From positions 10,720,852 to 10,784,851 of the forward strand of contig CM070508.1 in NCBI GenBank assembly GCA_036346375.1: DNA of 64,000 nt, written 5' to 3'. Under the pieces are notes generated by a model that was not told the origin of the DNA, ran no database searches, and saw nothing but the letters and a program-made list of their open reading frames with translations. Shown one piece after another: positions 34,526 through 46,999 of this stretch. The position numbers were made by a program, and so were the translations under genes. This DNA comes from Guadua angustifolia. Taxonomy: Eukaryota > Streptophyta > Magnoliopsida > Poales > Poaceae. Every line of letters starts with the position of its first letter. Position 1 is the first letter of the stretch.

Positions 34526-35479
34526 ATGGAGAATCAGGAGCATCTCCTCCCGCCGGTGCAATCTCCCCGCGGGTTACAAGAATCCAACCCAGAGTGGGAG
34601 CGTGCTAGCGCCTTTGGCAAGGAGGCTATCGGCATCACCGGCTCGGCCATCGTGGCCGGCATCTCCGGGTACAAGGACATCGCCAAGGGCGTCAGCCTCC
34701 TCTTCAAAGCCGGCGGCTTCTCCCTGGTGCTCACGTTCATATCGGCGGTCATCCTGATGAACTTCCAGCTGCACCTGCCGCCGGGAGCTTGGCACACCCG
34801 GTGCACCGATTTGTCATCGGCAGTCCTCGTTTCGCTCACCAGCGTCCTGCTCATGGCAACGAACACGATGTTCGTAGCACTCATGAACAAGGACGACACG
34901 GTGCTCGTGATCCTGGTACTTCCTGTTGTACTCGTGGCCGGCGTGCTTGCCGGCGCCGACGTGCCTGCAGGAGCCGCCGAAGGTACGTCGGCAGCGGCGG
35001 AGAAGGACGAGGCCTACGATGCGGCGATGAAGAGCAACGCTGAGCTCGCGTCCTTCGGCGCCACCGCGGCCTTCGCCATTGAAGCGGTCGTCATCCTAGG
35101 GTACCTGAAGTATCCCTCGTTCGGTGGCTGCGGCCACTTGCAGGTCGACCTCGCCGTGTCGTTCTTCGCCTCGACGGTGTCCGTGCTCGCCATGACGATC
35201 ACCGCGCTGCCTGTCCGCGCCCTGTTCCCGTCCGCCAGGGCGCGCCTCGTCGCGGTGGTCGGCCACCTCAAATGCGCGATGCTCGCCGCGCTGATCTCGA
35301 TGGCCATGATCCTCGCTGTCGAGTTCTTGGAGTGGTGGTTCATGCTCTCCCTCGTTCCGGAGGTCATCGCCGGCACGCTGAACGTTGCCATCATGGCGTG
35401 GCGCAAAGGCGACGTGGACGCGCCAGGCCCTGGTGGAACGGGCGTCGACAACGGCGAGGCGGCCGGAGAGAGAGGATGA
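34526..35479 (+). CDS. Multi-pass membrane protein, grass-type hypothetical
   Basis: 317 aa from MENQEHLLPPVQ. The start is chosen because the TATA box lies in the upstream extension. A soluble N-terminus of about 60 residues precedes hydrophobic segments at roughly 62-81, 97-119, 125-143, 164-183, 198-219, 240-258 and 262-281. An Ala/Glu-rich loop lies at about 144-163 and a Gly/Asp-rich tail at 294-317. Codon use is strongly GC3, typical of grass genes and unlike the transposons around it. No functional family is recognised; it resembles uncharacterised membrane proteins of grasses. The stop at 35479 overlaps the ATG of an equally hydrophobic frame, so the C-terminus may be cut short by a one-base frameshift. 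Confidence 0.8.
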   Translation: MENQEHLLPPVQSPRGLQESNPEWERASAFGKEAIGITGSAIVAGISGYKDIAKGVSLLFKAGGFSLVLTFISAVILMNFQLHLPPGAWHTRCTDLSSAVLVSLTSVLLMATNTMFVALMNKDDTVLVILVLPVVLVAGVLAGADVPAGAAEGTSAAAEKDEAYDAAMKSNAELASFGATAAFAIEAVVILGYLKYPSFGGCGHLQVDLAVSFFASTVSVLAMTITALPVRALFPSARARLVAVVGHLKCAMLAALISMAMILAVEFLEWWFMLSLVPEVIAGTLNVAIMAWRKGDVDAPGPGGTGVDNGEAAGERG

Positions 35480-35778
35480 TCAAGGGGTTCAAGGCCGTGG
35501 CGACCATGAGCTTCACGCTCATGGCTGGCACGTACGCGGTGTACCTAGGGCATAACAAGTACGTGTACCTGAGAGCGGCGATGCTCGTGATGCTGGCTGC
35601 CATCGTGTCGAGCCTGAGGCAGATGCTGACGCCGCTCAAGTTCGACCTCCCGAGGGCGAGGGGATGGTGGGAGGTGGCCGTCGGGACGGTGTCGCTCGTC
35701 TTCCCCGGCCTCGCGTTGGTGATCGCTGGCCCTTTGCTTGTGAAGATCTTCGTACATTTCTACTTCGAGACACGTTAA
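35476..35778 (+). CDS. Hydrophobic continuation of the membrane protein, or separate small ORF
   Basis: Begins MIKGFKAVATMSFTLMAGTY and overlaps the previous stop (ggATGAtc). It has three more hydrophobic segments (about residues 8-25, 33-48 and 67-93, including SLVFPGLALVIAGPLLVKIF) and ends HFYFETR. Base composition equals the upstream ORF. Overlapping genes are rare in plants, so the likeliest reading is one protein of about 417 aa split by a single-base indel or sequencing error. Confidence 0.65.
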   Translation: MIKGFKAVATMSFTLMAGTYAVYLGHNKYVYLRAAMLVMLAAIVSSLRQMLTPLKFDLPRARGWWEVAVGTVSLVFPGLALVIAGPLLVKIFVHFYFETR

Positions 35779-36691
35779 TTGACCTTCTGTCAATCTGTTG
35801 TATGTACAAAATCTTGTTGGAAGGTGTTATTTATCACACAGCTGGTTTCTCCCAAAAATTAGTTCTTATTTTTATTTCAGAAATTGCTAGGTGCCATGGG
35901 AACTGGCAACCCATAAGCGAATCCACCATGTTACAATGCTCTAAAAACTTAAAAAAAACTAGTTAGTTAGAATCATACGTGTTGCCATGTGCGGCTGCTG
36001 AATTTTTACAGAGAGAGAAAATTTCCTTAGAAAACAAAATAAAAAAAATACTGCAGCTCAACGATAACAAAGAGAGGAGAAAAAATTTTCAAAAAAAGTT
36101 TTTTAGAAAAAACAAAAGAAAATTAATTTTTTTCCATTTTTCAAAAAATAAAAGGTACCGTAGCTCTTGCACTGCAGAACTTACAGTGATTCGGGGGCAC
36201 GTGGTGCTAGGCAGCTGGCCCCTCTATACATCTCCAAGACTAGTACTAGCTAGAACCCGCGTATATTGCCACAGGTGACTCTTCAAATCTAAATGTACTC
36301 AATATAAATAGACGTACTCTAAATATTCTACAATCCGTGGAAGTAGATATGAAAAAAATCGACCAAAATGTCACTTGAAATGAACCCAAAGGAAAAAATA
36401 GCTGGACTTCATCATTTTAACTCGGAGAGAGAGAGAAGGAAACACTATAACACATGGGCACTGTAGTTTCTACCGTATCCAAAGCAACGCATGGCGGGCA
36501 TCCGCTGGCTTCTCTGACAATATAGATATTTATAGATTAGTAGTATATGTAGATATTATGGATGTAGTACACATAAAAGTTTTGTGAACATGCAAAATTT
36601 TAATTTGCAATTTTGTCTCTAACCACTGATACCATGGACAGATTTGAAATTGAAATTATATGTCCTTACATAACTTTATGTGCACTACATC
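35779..36691. other. No gene seen; 3' flank of the membrane-protein gene
   Basis: The first few hundred bases are probably its 3' UTR (tgttgtatgtac, tttatttcag). After about 36000 there are long A-rich runs with nothing recognisable. Confidence 0.45.
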
Positions 36692-37197
36692 TAGCGTTGT
36701 GCATGGTTTTACTGAACCGAAAAAACCGTGCTAAAAAACTGAACCGATCAACTTGGTTTGACCGGTATACAATATGTTATAGCAAAATTTTGATTTTTAG
36801 GATACGGTTTTTCGGTAAAAACCGCGAGTAAACCAAATACCGAAATAGAAAAAATGTAAAATTAGATAAAGTAATGGTTAAATGTGTATAAAAGTATAAT
36901 TTCATATGAAAATAATATCACTAGATTTTTCAAAGTAATGACCAAATGTGTGTAATAATTTTTACTAATACATAATTAGATAGAGTAATGGTCAAAGATG
37001 TGTATTAGAAACCATATCAATGTCCACAACGGCAAGTAAAAAAGAACAATTCACGCTAGTTTAGTAAATATAGTATTTACCGATATCGAACAAAAATATT
37101 ATGGTATTTATAGACACCAAACCAAAGTTTTATTTGGTATATTTGTTATCACATTTCAATTACCATATTTACCAATTATACCGTATGCACAACCCTA
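36692..37197. mobile_element. Non-autonomous hAT element, 506 bp (TSD ACTACATC)
   Basis: Ends are TAGCGTTGTGCATGG and the inverse of TAGGGTTGTGCATACGG. It is flanked by a perfect 8-bp duplication ACTACATC (36684-36691 and 37198-37205), the hAT signature. The interior has several gaaccgaaaaaaccg-type words and no transposase. Confidence 0.88.
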
Positions 37198-37454
37198 ACT
37201 ACATCCATAATTTTTTTGTATTTTTTAAACACTGCATCATGGTGGATTGGCTAGTGAGGAGGGGCTAGTATTATGTTTTGGATGAATGTCGACGCAACCA
37301 TACCTTATGATCCAAAATGTGACTAATTTTAGCCAAGAAAGAAATGATAATCGGTGCCTGCGTACTCCCTTTTGTTTAATTCAGAATCTTTTTTTAATTC
37401 AATGTGTTAACTAGAACTTACATATAGTCGAGAAATTTTCATCAAAACAATTAA

Positions 37455-37685
37455 GGGCATGTTTGTTTTAGCTTTTGATTATGGATTCTGGCCTCAAAAG
37501 CAGAATAAAAAACAAACAGGCTGATTCTATAATCTGATTCTTGCAATCCAGCTCACCCATATATATTAGAATCCACAATCCACTTCATATGTGCTTTTGG
37601 ATTCTAGCTTTTAGATAATCAGATTCTCTACAACTACAATCCAGAATCAGGTTTTAAAGAATTCAAAGCTGAAACAAACAAGCCC
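37455..37685. mobile_element. Tourist-like MITE, 231 bp (TSD TAA)
   Basis: Ends GGGCATGTTTGTTTTAGC and inverse GGGCTTGTTTGTTTCAGC. TAA on both sides (37452-37454 and 37686-37688) is typical of PIF/Harbinger-mobilised elements. The interior is also largely palindromic (attctg...cagaatc). Confidence 0.85.
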
Positions 37686-37769
37686 TAAACCTGTACAGAA
37701 GTGTCAACAAGAGGGGGGGGCATCCGATAGATTGTTTGGGCTTTTCGGTTGGCTCTAGGCACTGCTGTC

Positions 37770-38061
37770 CAGGGTTTGCAAAACCGGCAAAAATTGTTAC
37801 CGCTGCGGTTCGAAATCAAAAACCGCTCAGTAAATCGGGCTAATTCAAAAATTTTGAAGAAAAAAAATTATGTGTTGAAAACCGTTGAAAAACCGTGGTT
37901 TTCGCTTTTTTAAGAACATTCAATTGGGGCGTGAAAACCGCTGTTTTTCGGTTTTCAAAAAATTCAAACTTTTTTTATTTCTTAACTCTTCGGTTTCTAA
38001 CGTTTTTCAAGCGGTTTTCAAATTTCAAGTGATTTTTAAAAAAACAGTTTTTGGAACCCTG
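37770..38061. mobile_element. Non-autonomous hAT MITE, 292 bp
   Basis: Ends CAGGGTTTGCAAAACCG and inverse CAGGGTTCCAAAAACTG. The flanking 8 bp CTGCTGTC and CTGATGTC (37762-37769 and 38062-38069) match at seven of eight positions. The interior consists of repeated aaaccg/cggttt words. Confidence 0.78.
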
Positions 38062-38399
38062 CTGATGTCATGATGTGGCAATGGAACAAAATGGTGTCCC
38101 TGAATTGCTCAATTGCTACATGGATGTCGGATCACCCCTCTACGCACATGATTGACGTCAATATTCACATCCTTACATGTCTAGCCAAAGCTAGAAGCAG
38201 GCCTACTTTAATTGACCAGACAATGTTTCTCGCTCAAAAACATCATATATTCCTACAACAAATGCTTAATACTATCATCTAAGCGCTAAGCTACAACCTA
38301 CTTATTCCATCTATCTAGCCCGCCTAATCGACGATTAGACGCTAGATATCAGCCACCTAACGCTAGTAAAATACTGTGCAAAGCTGCCTCGATCTGGGA

Positions 38400-39060
38400 A
38401 ATTTTAAAACCTTCTCAACCCACATGGGACGTCTAGACCACGAACACGGGTACATGACTGAGCTGCAGCCTCACCTGCCGACTGCCGTGCCCATCTGCGG
38501 GCTGCGCGGCCCGCGGTGTGGCGCGGCTGTCAAGCAAGGTTGAGACACGCCGGCAATTGCTCAAGTCAACCGACGACGCAGCCGACGCTCCTGGAGGCCG
38601 GCTAGATGGCCGCGTTCGCGCGGCACGACAGTTGCGGGGGCCGGGGAAAGGAAAGGTAAGCGCGCGGCAGTCGGACGCGGTACGCGCGACACGATCGTCG
38701 ATGACGAGTTGACGACTCAAAAGGTAACGAGTTGCTGCTAGCCAGTTTAGAGTTGGAGACGTACTCACCGGCCGCGGAGAGGAGAGATGGAGGAGCGAGC
38801 AGGGAGGGCGCAAATCTGCCGGCGTCGTCGTCTAGCTCCTTCCTTCCTTGCAGGAAGCGCTGGTTTGCGATCAGAGGCCGGCGTCCCGCGTCCCTCTATG
38901 TACGCGGTGGCTAGGAGTAGCCATCACCGCTTTGCAGGTCCACGCACGGCGGAGGTCGTCTCCCCTCCGTCTCAAAAACCTGTTGTCACCGCTTTGCAGG
39001 TCCACGCACGGCGGAGGTCGTCTCCCCTCGGTCCCAAAAACGTGTTGTTCATGTGAACTT
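38400..39060. other. GC-rich island with 62-bp tandem duplication
   Basis: The block tcaccgctttgcaggtccac (38924-38985) is repeated at 38986-39047 with three or four changes. The island is open in several frames on both strands, with no family match, so none is called as a gene. It may be a decayed promoter/first-exon region. Confidence 0.5.
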
Positions 39061-39510
39061 GTGGAATGTGGAGTACCATTGTTGATGCCCCAATTATTGG
39101 TGAACCAGCGCGTACGTCATGCCGAGCGCAACTTTGCCAGTTTTTTTCAGAGACCAAAGAATGGTTGGAACGGTATACCGATAAGCATGTACAATTTCAG
39201 TAAGTTTCAAGAGAACATTTAAGAAGTTCATGCTTCGGTGAGTGTCGCATGTTTTTAGAAGTTTCTAGAATATTTTAAACCAAAGTTTAAACTGAGTTTT
39301 AGATTTTGGAACTCAAGTGTTGCCTAGTAAATATTGGAAACATGGAGGATGCCAGAGTAAATATATTCATGGAAGAGCAAAAGAAAAAAAAACTCTGGGT
39401 AATAATGTAATGGAGAATGAAAAGGATTTTTTTTTTGAGTTAGATGAAATTAGAGATTTGTTATCTGATGATAGCCAGCACGCACGCAACACCAACTGAC
39501 TGCCTGTGTG

Positions 39511-40519
39511 TAGGGGTGAAAATGGATCAGATATACCATATTTGTTTTCATATTTATCCTTGGATGCGGATACGGATACGGCTAGTCCAGATACGAATAC
39601 GAATAATATCAAATATAGATATGGATTGAATACAAATCAGATTGGATACGGTTTCGAATATTTATTAGAACGTGATAACCCCTTAGATTGTACATAAAAA
39701 AATCAACGAAAACACATAACTAGTTGATTTGATCAAAACATTATTGAAAAATTGAACAAATATAAGCATTTTCATTCACTTAGACAATAGTTAGATACCA
39801 TGCATATTGAAAGCAAAATTATATAAGACTTAGTTTATCACACACGTACGATTAGTTCATCATACATGTAGATCAAAACACAAAATGAAGGTAATCCTCG
39901 CTCAAAGATATATACAAATGGAAGCAAACACACAACACACTAAAAGTTTGATAATATTTAGATATCATATCTCTCTAGAAAAAGTATATAACACTTACAT
40001 GTAATGACCCAAAATTTATATTCTTTGTTGAATTATGTTTAAAATAATAAATTATGTATTTATGAGTTTTATGCATTTTAGCTACTTATTTAAAATATTT
40101 TCCTATTAAGAATAGGAGTGTTTGAATTTTTGAAAAAATTAAAAATCTGATAAAATCTTGAAAATATTTTTTAAGTGTTAGATTGTTTCTGGAACTTTCT
40201 CAAAAAATTCTGTAATTGTTGGAGTTGGTTTGGTAATTTTAATAATTGAAACTTTCTTTATGGGTTAATTAAATTAGAAAATAATTATGAAATTAAGAAA
40301 CCTTTTTGGGCCAAAAGAGTAGTCTTAGCCCAGCCCATATGTATATCTAGATATCCAACCCATCAATATCCGGATTATCCGAATCCGTATCTGTATCCGA
40401 CAAAAAAAATCCGTATCCATATCCGATCCGATACTATCCGACAAATATCCGATCCGACAGAATCCGTATCCAAAAATATCCGGATCAGTCAAAAAATATC
40501 CTATCTGTTTTCATCCCTG
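39511..40519. mobile_element. hAT-like element with TAGGGGTGAAAA ends
   Basis: The left end TAGGGGTGAAAATGGATC and the right end (inverse CAGGGATGAAAACAGAT) match the typical plant hAT terminus. Both flanks of the interior hold ggatacggatac / atccgtatcc repeats. No convincing 8-bp duplication is visible (CCTGTGTG against TGACTCCG), so the pairing of ends is uncertain. Confidence 0.5.
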
Positions 40520-40658
40520 TGACTCCGGCCGATCGAGCTGCATCACCTTTTGCCGGTGCTAGTCATCTTACCTCTTCGGCTTGTATTCGTGTAGGGCAAA
40601 GAGATTGCTCTCAATCGCCTGTGAGGGCCAAAGCTGAGAAAAGGTCTCTCGTGAGTAA

Positions 40659-41508
40659 GAGCATCTCCAGCAGAGCCTCTAAACCAGCCCCTAAACCTTA
40701 AAATAGGGAGTTTAGTAAAAAATACAGATACAACAGGGCCCCTAATCCAGCTCCTAAATTAAGGAGGCCCCTAAATTTGCCTCCTTAGCCCCAATTCCCA
40801 GGGAGCCCCTAAACCTTAAAATAGAGAGTTAAGTGAAGGATGGCTTGCATTAGTTTGTGCTGACTAAGCGTGTCTTTCTTTGGATGAGTTGCAAGCTATT
40901 GCATCTGCATGATCTGCGATCTTGATGCTCTCTTGCTTTTATTTGCTGTGCCTATTTCAGAAGAAATTTTTCATGGGGTGAGATTAAATGATAGATACAT
41001 GGTGAATGATTAAGCAATTCGGTGATTCCAATCTACCTGAGGGAGGAGGAGTACCAACAGTGTGATCCACTTGTATTGAATGAGTTCTTAAAGATACACC
41101 AGGAGATTGAAGATAGAGAAATACATGAGAGGCTTCGAGATGATCTTATTGAGTATTTGTGGGCAATTCACAGCGCTTCGTAGTTTGATTCATTGTTCGG
41201 AGTTTCTATTTATCTATCTATCATGTTTTGAAAATTTTAAATTTAAATTTTAAATATCATGTTTTTAAATTGTAAATGTTAATATGCTTATGTTTTATGT
41301 ATTATAAATATTTTTGATTGAATTTTAGTGGTGTCAAATGAAGATTATACATAGCGGATATGTCAAAATAGGAGAAAAAGTAAAATAGGGGCTGAGATTT
41401 AGGGGATGTTGCTGGACTTGTGCTCTAAAAACAGGGCCCCAAAAAATAGGGGGAGTCCCTAAATCCAAAATAGAGACCCTGTTTTAGGGGCCCTTGCTGG
41501 AGATGCTC
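40659..41508 (+). mobile_element. Deleted PIF/Harbinger element (TSD TAA)
   Basis: Terminal repeats GAGCATCTCCAGCAG / inverse GAGCATCTCCAGCAA, flanked by TAA at 40656-40658 and 41509-41511. This is a very common grass Harbinger terminus. 850 bp long, with most of the transposase gone. Confidence 0.9.
41022..41183 (+). pseudogene. C-terminal exon of a Harbinger-associated protein
   Basis: 54 codons open to a stop: REEEYQQCDPLVLNEFL, then KIHQEIEDREIHERLRDDLI, then EYLWAIHSAS. This matches the tail seen in plant Harbinger transposases (a helical segment ending in D-L-I/V-E-x-L-W). It is preserved without a stop inside a non-autonomous copy. Confidence 0.65.
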
Positions 41509-41511
41509 TAA

Positions 41512-42209
41512 TGGAAGGGATAAGGCTGTCATCTTGTTGATCGGACCTCAAAGAAGTTTTCAAAACTCCATTAAGCCATGTGATGTTGCATTTTTTATTT
41601 GTACTGTAATTGTTCCAGTCCAGTGCCATGTCATCAAGGCCTCTATAGCTTATCTAGTGGTTCATGAACCACTGTTGGTGCTTAAGGTGTGTTGATGTGT
41701 GTTACCACATATTGCCAGTCACCTTTTTTCATTTAGCCATTTGGGGGCTTCCTCTTCTCTGCTTTTGATTTATGCTCGGGTGGGTATGATTTGTGCTACG
41801 ATTACATAGTAACGAGTGTTTGCTTTTAGAAAAGTATCTGGAGACTAGAGTGATTCAGATTGGGTAAATAGTTCAGATGGCATCCTATGAGTATCGGGCA
41901 AATAGCTCACAAATGTGACTAGGAGGTTATCCCTCGGATGGGATCATATACGTGCCGGCACATTGGTAGTATGAAATTTTAGTGCTTTGTTGCACTTATG
42001 CTTTAGCTTTGATGCGATATCCAATAAAAAATATCCGGCACTTTATCGATTCCGCTCTGTATTCGCTTTAAATTCATGACTGATATTATCTGCGCCATAT
42101 TCGTATGCGGCATTATCCGTATCCGAATTCGAATCCGACAAAAAAATTATAGTTTAGGATACGAAAAGAGAGATATCCGACCGAATCTGAGCCAATTGCA
42201 CCCCTACTA
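41512..42209. other. Decayed LINE/hAT mosaic
   Basis: 41512-41700 is a continuation of the sequence at 40520-40655 (the Harbinger insertion split it) and reads like LINE coding (NGRDKAVILLIGPQRSFQ). 41990-42209 carries tatccg/gaatccg words and ends cacccctacta, the inverse of a TAGGGGTG hAT end. Nothing intact is visible. Confidence 0.4.
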
Positions 42210-45200
42210 GTGGGTGTGAGGGAAGAATCCTTTGATATTCTGGGTAAACATGAAGGTGATTATTGTGTTAGGCTGGTGCTTCAAAGTAGGGGAGATGATT
42301 TTAAATGGGTTTTAATCATAGTTTATGGAAATGCCCGGGAGGAAGGAAAATCTGATTTCCTTTCTGAGCTATCTCGATTTTTACAAACTAATGGCAAACC
42401 CATGGTTGTTGCTGGAGATTTTAATACATTAAGAAAGGAAAGTGAGAAGAATAAAAATGGTGGATACAACAAATGGAGTTTTTTTGTTCAATGCAATCAT
42501 ACAACAAAATGAACTTAGGGAAATGGAGTTATGTGGTCGGGCTTTTACTTAGAGCAATGACCACATAGAGCCTACTTATGAAAAACTGGATAGAGTATTA
42601 ATTAGCATCGATTGGGAGCTCAGATATCCTTTAACTACAGTTAGCTTTGGTAAGGTCTTTGTCTGACCATGCACCTTTGTTGTTGGACATTGGAGAACAA
42701 GGTTTCACTCACATATATGTTTTTGAATTTGAAACTGCTTGGTTTTTTAGGGAAGGCTTAAATGAAATTGTGGAGAAAATTTAGAATACTCCCATTAATC
42801 ATCTGGGTAATCTAGATAGGTAGCATGAAAAACTAAGAAACCTAAGAAAATACCTGAAAGGGTGGTACAAGAAATTAAAACCAGGTATTATTTAAGGATT
42901 GAACACCTAGATAAAAGGTGTGAACTTTATCGGTTAAATGTTGCCGATAGGGAAGAAAAATCTTTTAGAGGAACAGTTGGTCAGGTTGTTAAGACTTAAG
43001 ACAAGAGAAAATAAAATGGATTAAAAGATCTAATGAAAATGAAGTTTTTGATGGTGATAACAATACAAAAAATTATCATGCTAAGGAAAATGGTAGGAGA
43101 AGGAAAAATCATATTACTTAGCTAAACCAAGATGGCATTATTGAGGGAGAAGACAATTTGATGAGGTACATTACCAACTTTTATAAAAACTTTTTTGGAC
43201 ATCCTGATGTGTCTAAGATTAGCTTTAACATAGGAAGGATAGACAAAATTGATGATGTGGACAAAGAATTTTTAATCAGGGATTGTGAAATGGAGGAATT
43301 AAAGTCGGTTGTTTTCAGCATGAACACAAATAAGGCACCTAGGCCTGATGGTTTCTCTACTGAATTCTATCAGAAATTTTGGGACTTGGTTAAGTATGAC
43401 CTAAAAAAATCTTTTAGATGACTTTCATAGGGGTGCTTTGGACATTTCTAGGCTTAACTATGGAGTCATTACCTTGGTTCCTAAGTGTAAAGATGCAAGA
43501 CAGATCCATAAATTTTGACCTATTTATCTTCTGAATGTTAGATTCAAAATAATAATCAAGGTGTTGATGAATAGACTAGCCCAAGTAACTGAGAAGGTCA
43601 TCTCCTATGCTGAGATTACTTTCATAAAGAATAGATATATTTTGGATGGTTCTTTAATGCTCATGAGACACTTAATTATATTAACAATAATAAGATTTCT
43701 AGAATCCTTTTTAAAGTAGGCTTTGAAAAAGCCTATGATAAAATTGAATGGCCTTTTCTTTATCAGGTAATGATGTTAAAAGGTTTCCAGAACAATGGTG
43801 TGATTGGATATTGAAAACTATTGCTAGTGATAAAGTGGGGATGAAAGTAAACAATAATATAGGGTCTTATTTTAGAACCTACAAAGGTCTAAGGCAAGGT
43901 GATCCTTTGTCACCTTTGTTTTTTTTTAACGTTGATGCAAATGGTTTAACCATTCTAATTGAGAGGGATAAGCAACAAGGTTTAATTAAGGGGTTGGTTC
44001 CAGATTTGCTAGAAGATGGGCTTGCCATATTGCAATATGCAAATGACACCATTTGTTTACTTCAAGATGAGCTTCAAGGGGCAAAGAATTTGAAGTTCAT
44101 ATTATGCCTATTTGAACAAATGTTAGGATAAAAATAAATTTTCATAAAAGTGAATTATATTGCTTTGGAGATGCCCTAAATAAATAGGATTCCTATAGTT
44201 AGATATTTACTTATGAAATTAGGATCTTGCCTATGAAATACCTTGGAATACCTTTACACAAAAGGAAATTAAGAAATAGTGAGTGGAAGAATGCTAAAAA
44301 TAAAATGGAAAGTAAATGTAGTTGCTGGCAGGGGAAAATCTTATCGATTGGATGGAGATTAACTCTAGTTAATGCTTGTCTGGCTAATGTCCCATTATAT
44401 ATGATGTCTTTCTATAAACTTCTAGTGGGAGTTAGAAAGAGAATGGGTTTTTTCAGCTCTAGTTGTTGTGGCAAGAAGACCAGGGTATTAAAAAGTACCA
44501 TTTGGTCAGCTGATTGGTTGTTTGCTTACCTAAGGAGCAGGGAGGACTTGGTGCCTTAGATTTAGAAACTTTGAATGTTGACCTAATGGGTAAATAGATA
44601 TGGAGGTTAGAAACTGAAAAAGGGATTTGGCAGGATTTTTTGAGAAAGAAGTACTTCAATAATAAAGCTTTCTCTCAGACAAACTTTAAATATGGGGATT
44701 CTCATTTTTGGTCTAGGTTGATAAAATTCTAGATTTTTTTTCTTCCTTTTTGTAAGAAAAATATTGGGAATGGGGAGAGAACAAGGTTCTGGATGGACAA
44801 ATGGGTTGGTGATGAAACATTGACTCAAAAATACCCTAGGTTGTATAATACTACCTTCAATCAACATATTATTGTGGCTGAGGTTTATAACTATGAATGG
44901 AGCAGAATTAAATTTAGGAGAACACTTTGGGGAGGAACCAAAACAATGTGGGAACTGTTGATGAAAGAATGTGGAGGATTTTAACTAAAGGATGGGAGAG
45001 ATAGCATTACTTTGATGCTAACTTCCAATTGTCACTTCTCTGTGAAATCCTTTTATTTGACTTTGAGAGTGAGGGGGGGTTGATTTTCCCCACAAATATC
45101 TTTTGAACACAAAGATCCCTCTAAAAAATAAAGGTGTTTATTTGGCTGATCATGAAAAAGAGTTTTTGACCAAAGACAATTTAAAGAAAAGAGAATAGAA

Positions 45201-45382
45201 TGGGTCAAATAAGTGTCTATTTTGTCGTACTGAGGAAACTATAAATCATTTGTTTCTGGTATATCCAACGGCTAGATTTATTTGGCATGTGATAAAATGT
45301 GTTTTTGGTTTTACCAACATTCCTAGAGACATTGATCAATTATTTGTTTAAATGAAAAACTTTCATTGTAAACTTTAGAAGC
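42210..45382 (+). pseudogene. L1-type LINE ORF2, decayed
   Basis: Endonuclease domain part (42210-42512) with MVVAGDFNTLRKESE (the GDFN motif). RT begins near 43158 with DCEMEELKSVVFSMNTNKAP, then EKAYDKIEW, GLRQGDPLSPLFFF and, at the catalytic site, LQYANDT (about 44032-44052), where active LINEs have YADD, so the RT is dead. Then MKYLGIPLHKRKLR, IGWRLTLVNACLANVPLYM and a zf-RVT remnant with CLFCRTEETINHLFL near 45210-45260. Many stops. It is cut at 45383 by element A. Confidence 0.88.
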
Positions 45383-46261
45383 TATCGGGACCCGAATTTA
45401 CCAATTCGAACTCTCTGTATTTACCGCACTAGTCCAGGATCACGCTAGTGCACACAGGCTCAACATCGGTAAATATCACAATCATACACAGTGATAATAA
45501 TATAAAAACTCCATTTATTAAATATAACTAAGTTTACGACCTTATGGCCAACTTATATTATAAAGCCACGCAGAGCTAGACTAAGAATAATAAACTAAGA
45601 CAATGCAGCGGAATAAAAGACATAAACAACCCATCGGTTTACCACAGGCAACTGATAATTCTCGAACCATTAACTCTTGTGTCCTCCTGATACTTCTCCA
45701 AAACAGGAGTAAACTCCTCAATTATTGATATTGTTGTTGGTAAGGGTGAGTACTTAAAGCACTTAATAAGTTGTACACAGAATGCAATTCTAACATATCT
45801 ATATACAAGGCTTATTCCAAAAGAATGGCTAACATAGCTTTTTTTGCAGTAAAGCAGTATTTGAAAACGAATACAATAAGTAGATTGAAAGACAGTGAAA
45901 CAAATAATAGTAAGTAATAATTTTAGCATTTCTCAAGTAAACCAAGTTTCCAATCCTAAGTTAAGTTTTCAAATTTCAATGGCAACCTGCCATCCCAACC
46001 AAGTTTTAATTTTGCAAAATCTAACTCTTGATTGTAATTCCTAAGTTATGCTCAATACCACGAGCACGGCTATCTGAATAAATTTACAATCTGCAAAGGA
46101 TATGCACTTTACCCACATGATACAACTATACACCATAAAGGCGAGTGATTATAACGAAGTCTTTGCAATGCTCTGTTTTAACTCAGTACTACCTGCTAAG
46201 GTTTCAACACTAAAAGGCAAAACCATCACAATAGGATTCCCTCCTGCACCATGTGAGTTAA
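45383..46261 (-). mobile_element. Element A, left piece (large TG...CA element, minus orientation)
   Basis: Begins tatcgggacccgaatttacc, probably a mutated TGTCGGGACC end. Its sequence is similar, inverted, to the last approximately 1.2 kb of element B. Shared words in the same order include cgcactagtcc/tgtactagtccc, ggtgagtac, gcacggctat, cactttacccaca and ctgctaaggtttca/ctgaggtttca. It is cut at 46261 by element B and resumes at 53808. Confidence 0.7.
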
Positions 46262-46999
46262 TGTAACATCCCCAATTTCGGGTTTCTGCTAAAAGCTAAT
46301 TTAAAATTAATTAATTTCAAATTTTGGTTTTTCATCGTTGTTCTATTTAACCTGGCATCCATGTCCATCCGAAATTGAAGTTCAATCCTTTATCGTCCAC
46401 AAAGTCAAAATTCTCAATTCCGGTCCTAATTCGAAATTTCACCCGAGTTCCAAAATGCTCTAAAAATCTCAAAATCCATTGCGTTAGGTTCCAAATATTC
46501 TAAAATGATTTTGGGAATTGTTTCAAGATTTTTAGAATCTCTCGTGGTCTTTCATCAAAATTAGTATATACGTTCCGGAATAATCTAAATTCCAAAATTC
46601 ATAAAAATTCAGTGAAACCAATTTTATTGGGTTACAAATAATCACTAGTATTTTTAGAAATTTTTCCAGGATTTTTAGATCATTTTTACTATTTTATTCT
46701 TCGCGCTTTTGTCTCTTCATTTCTTCCAACCAACGAAAAGTCGACACGTGGCATGTTACTGTTCATCTTCACGTTCATGGCTCTCCAAATTTAGATGACC
46801 GTAACTTCTCATTTTCTCCACCAAATCATGCATGGCTGGATCCGTTGCGAAGAGGAAGACGAGGAGAACCCATTTTCCATGACCAATCATCCATTAACCC
46901 ACCAGAATTGGATTAATTGAGTAGAAACCGTTTTGCACTAAAACTTCAATAACTCGGCCGTTTCTCAACGAAACGACGAGCTTCCACTTCTCAAACGTG

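Noticed and set aside
34534..35451. Long minus-strand frames opposite the membrane-protein gene
   Set aside because: Mirror frames caused by strong GC3 bias; no domain or promoter.
39511..42209. One large hAT element joining the end at 39511 with the end at 42209
   Set aside because: The candidate 8-bp flanks match at only 5 of 8 positions, and a closer right end exists at 40519; left undecided.
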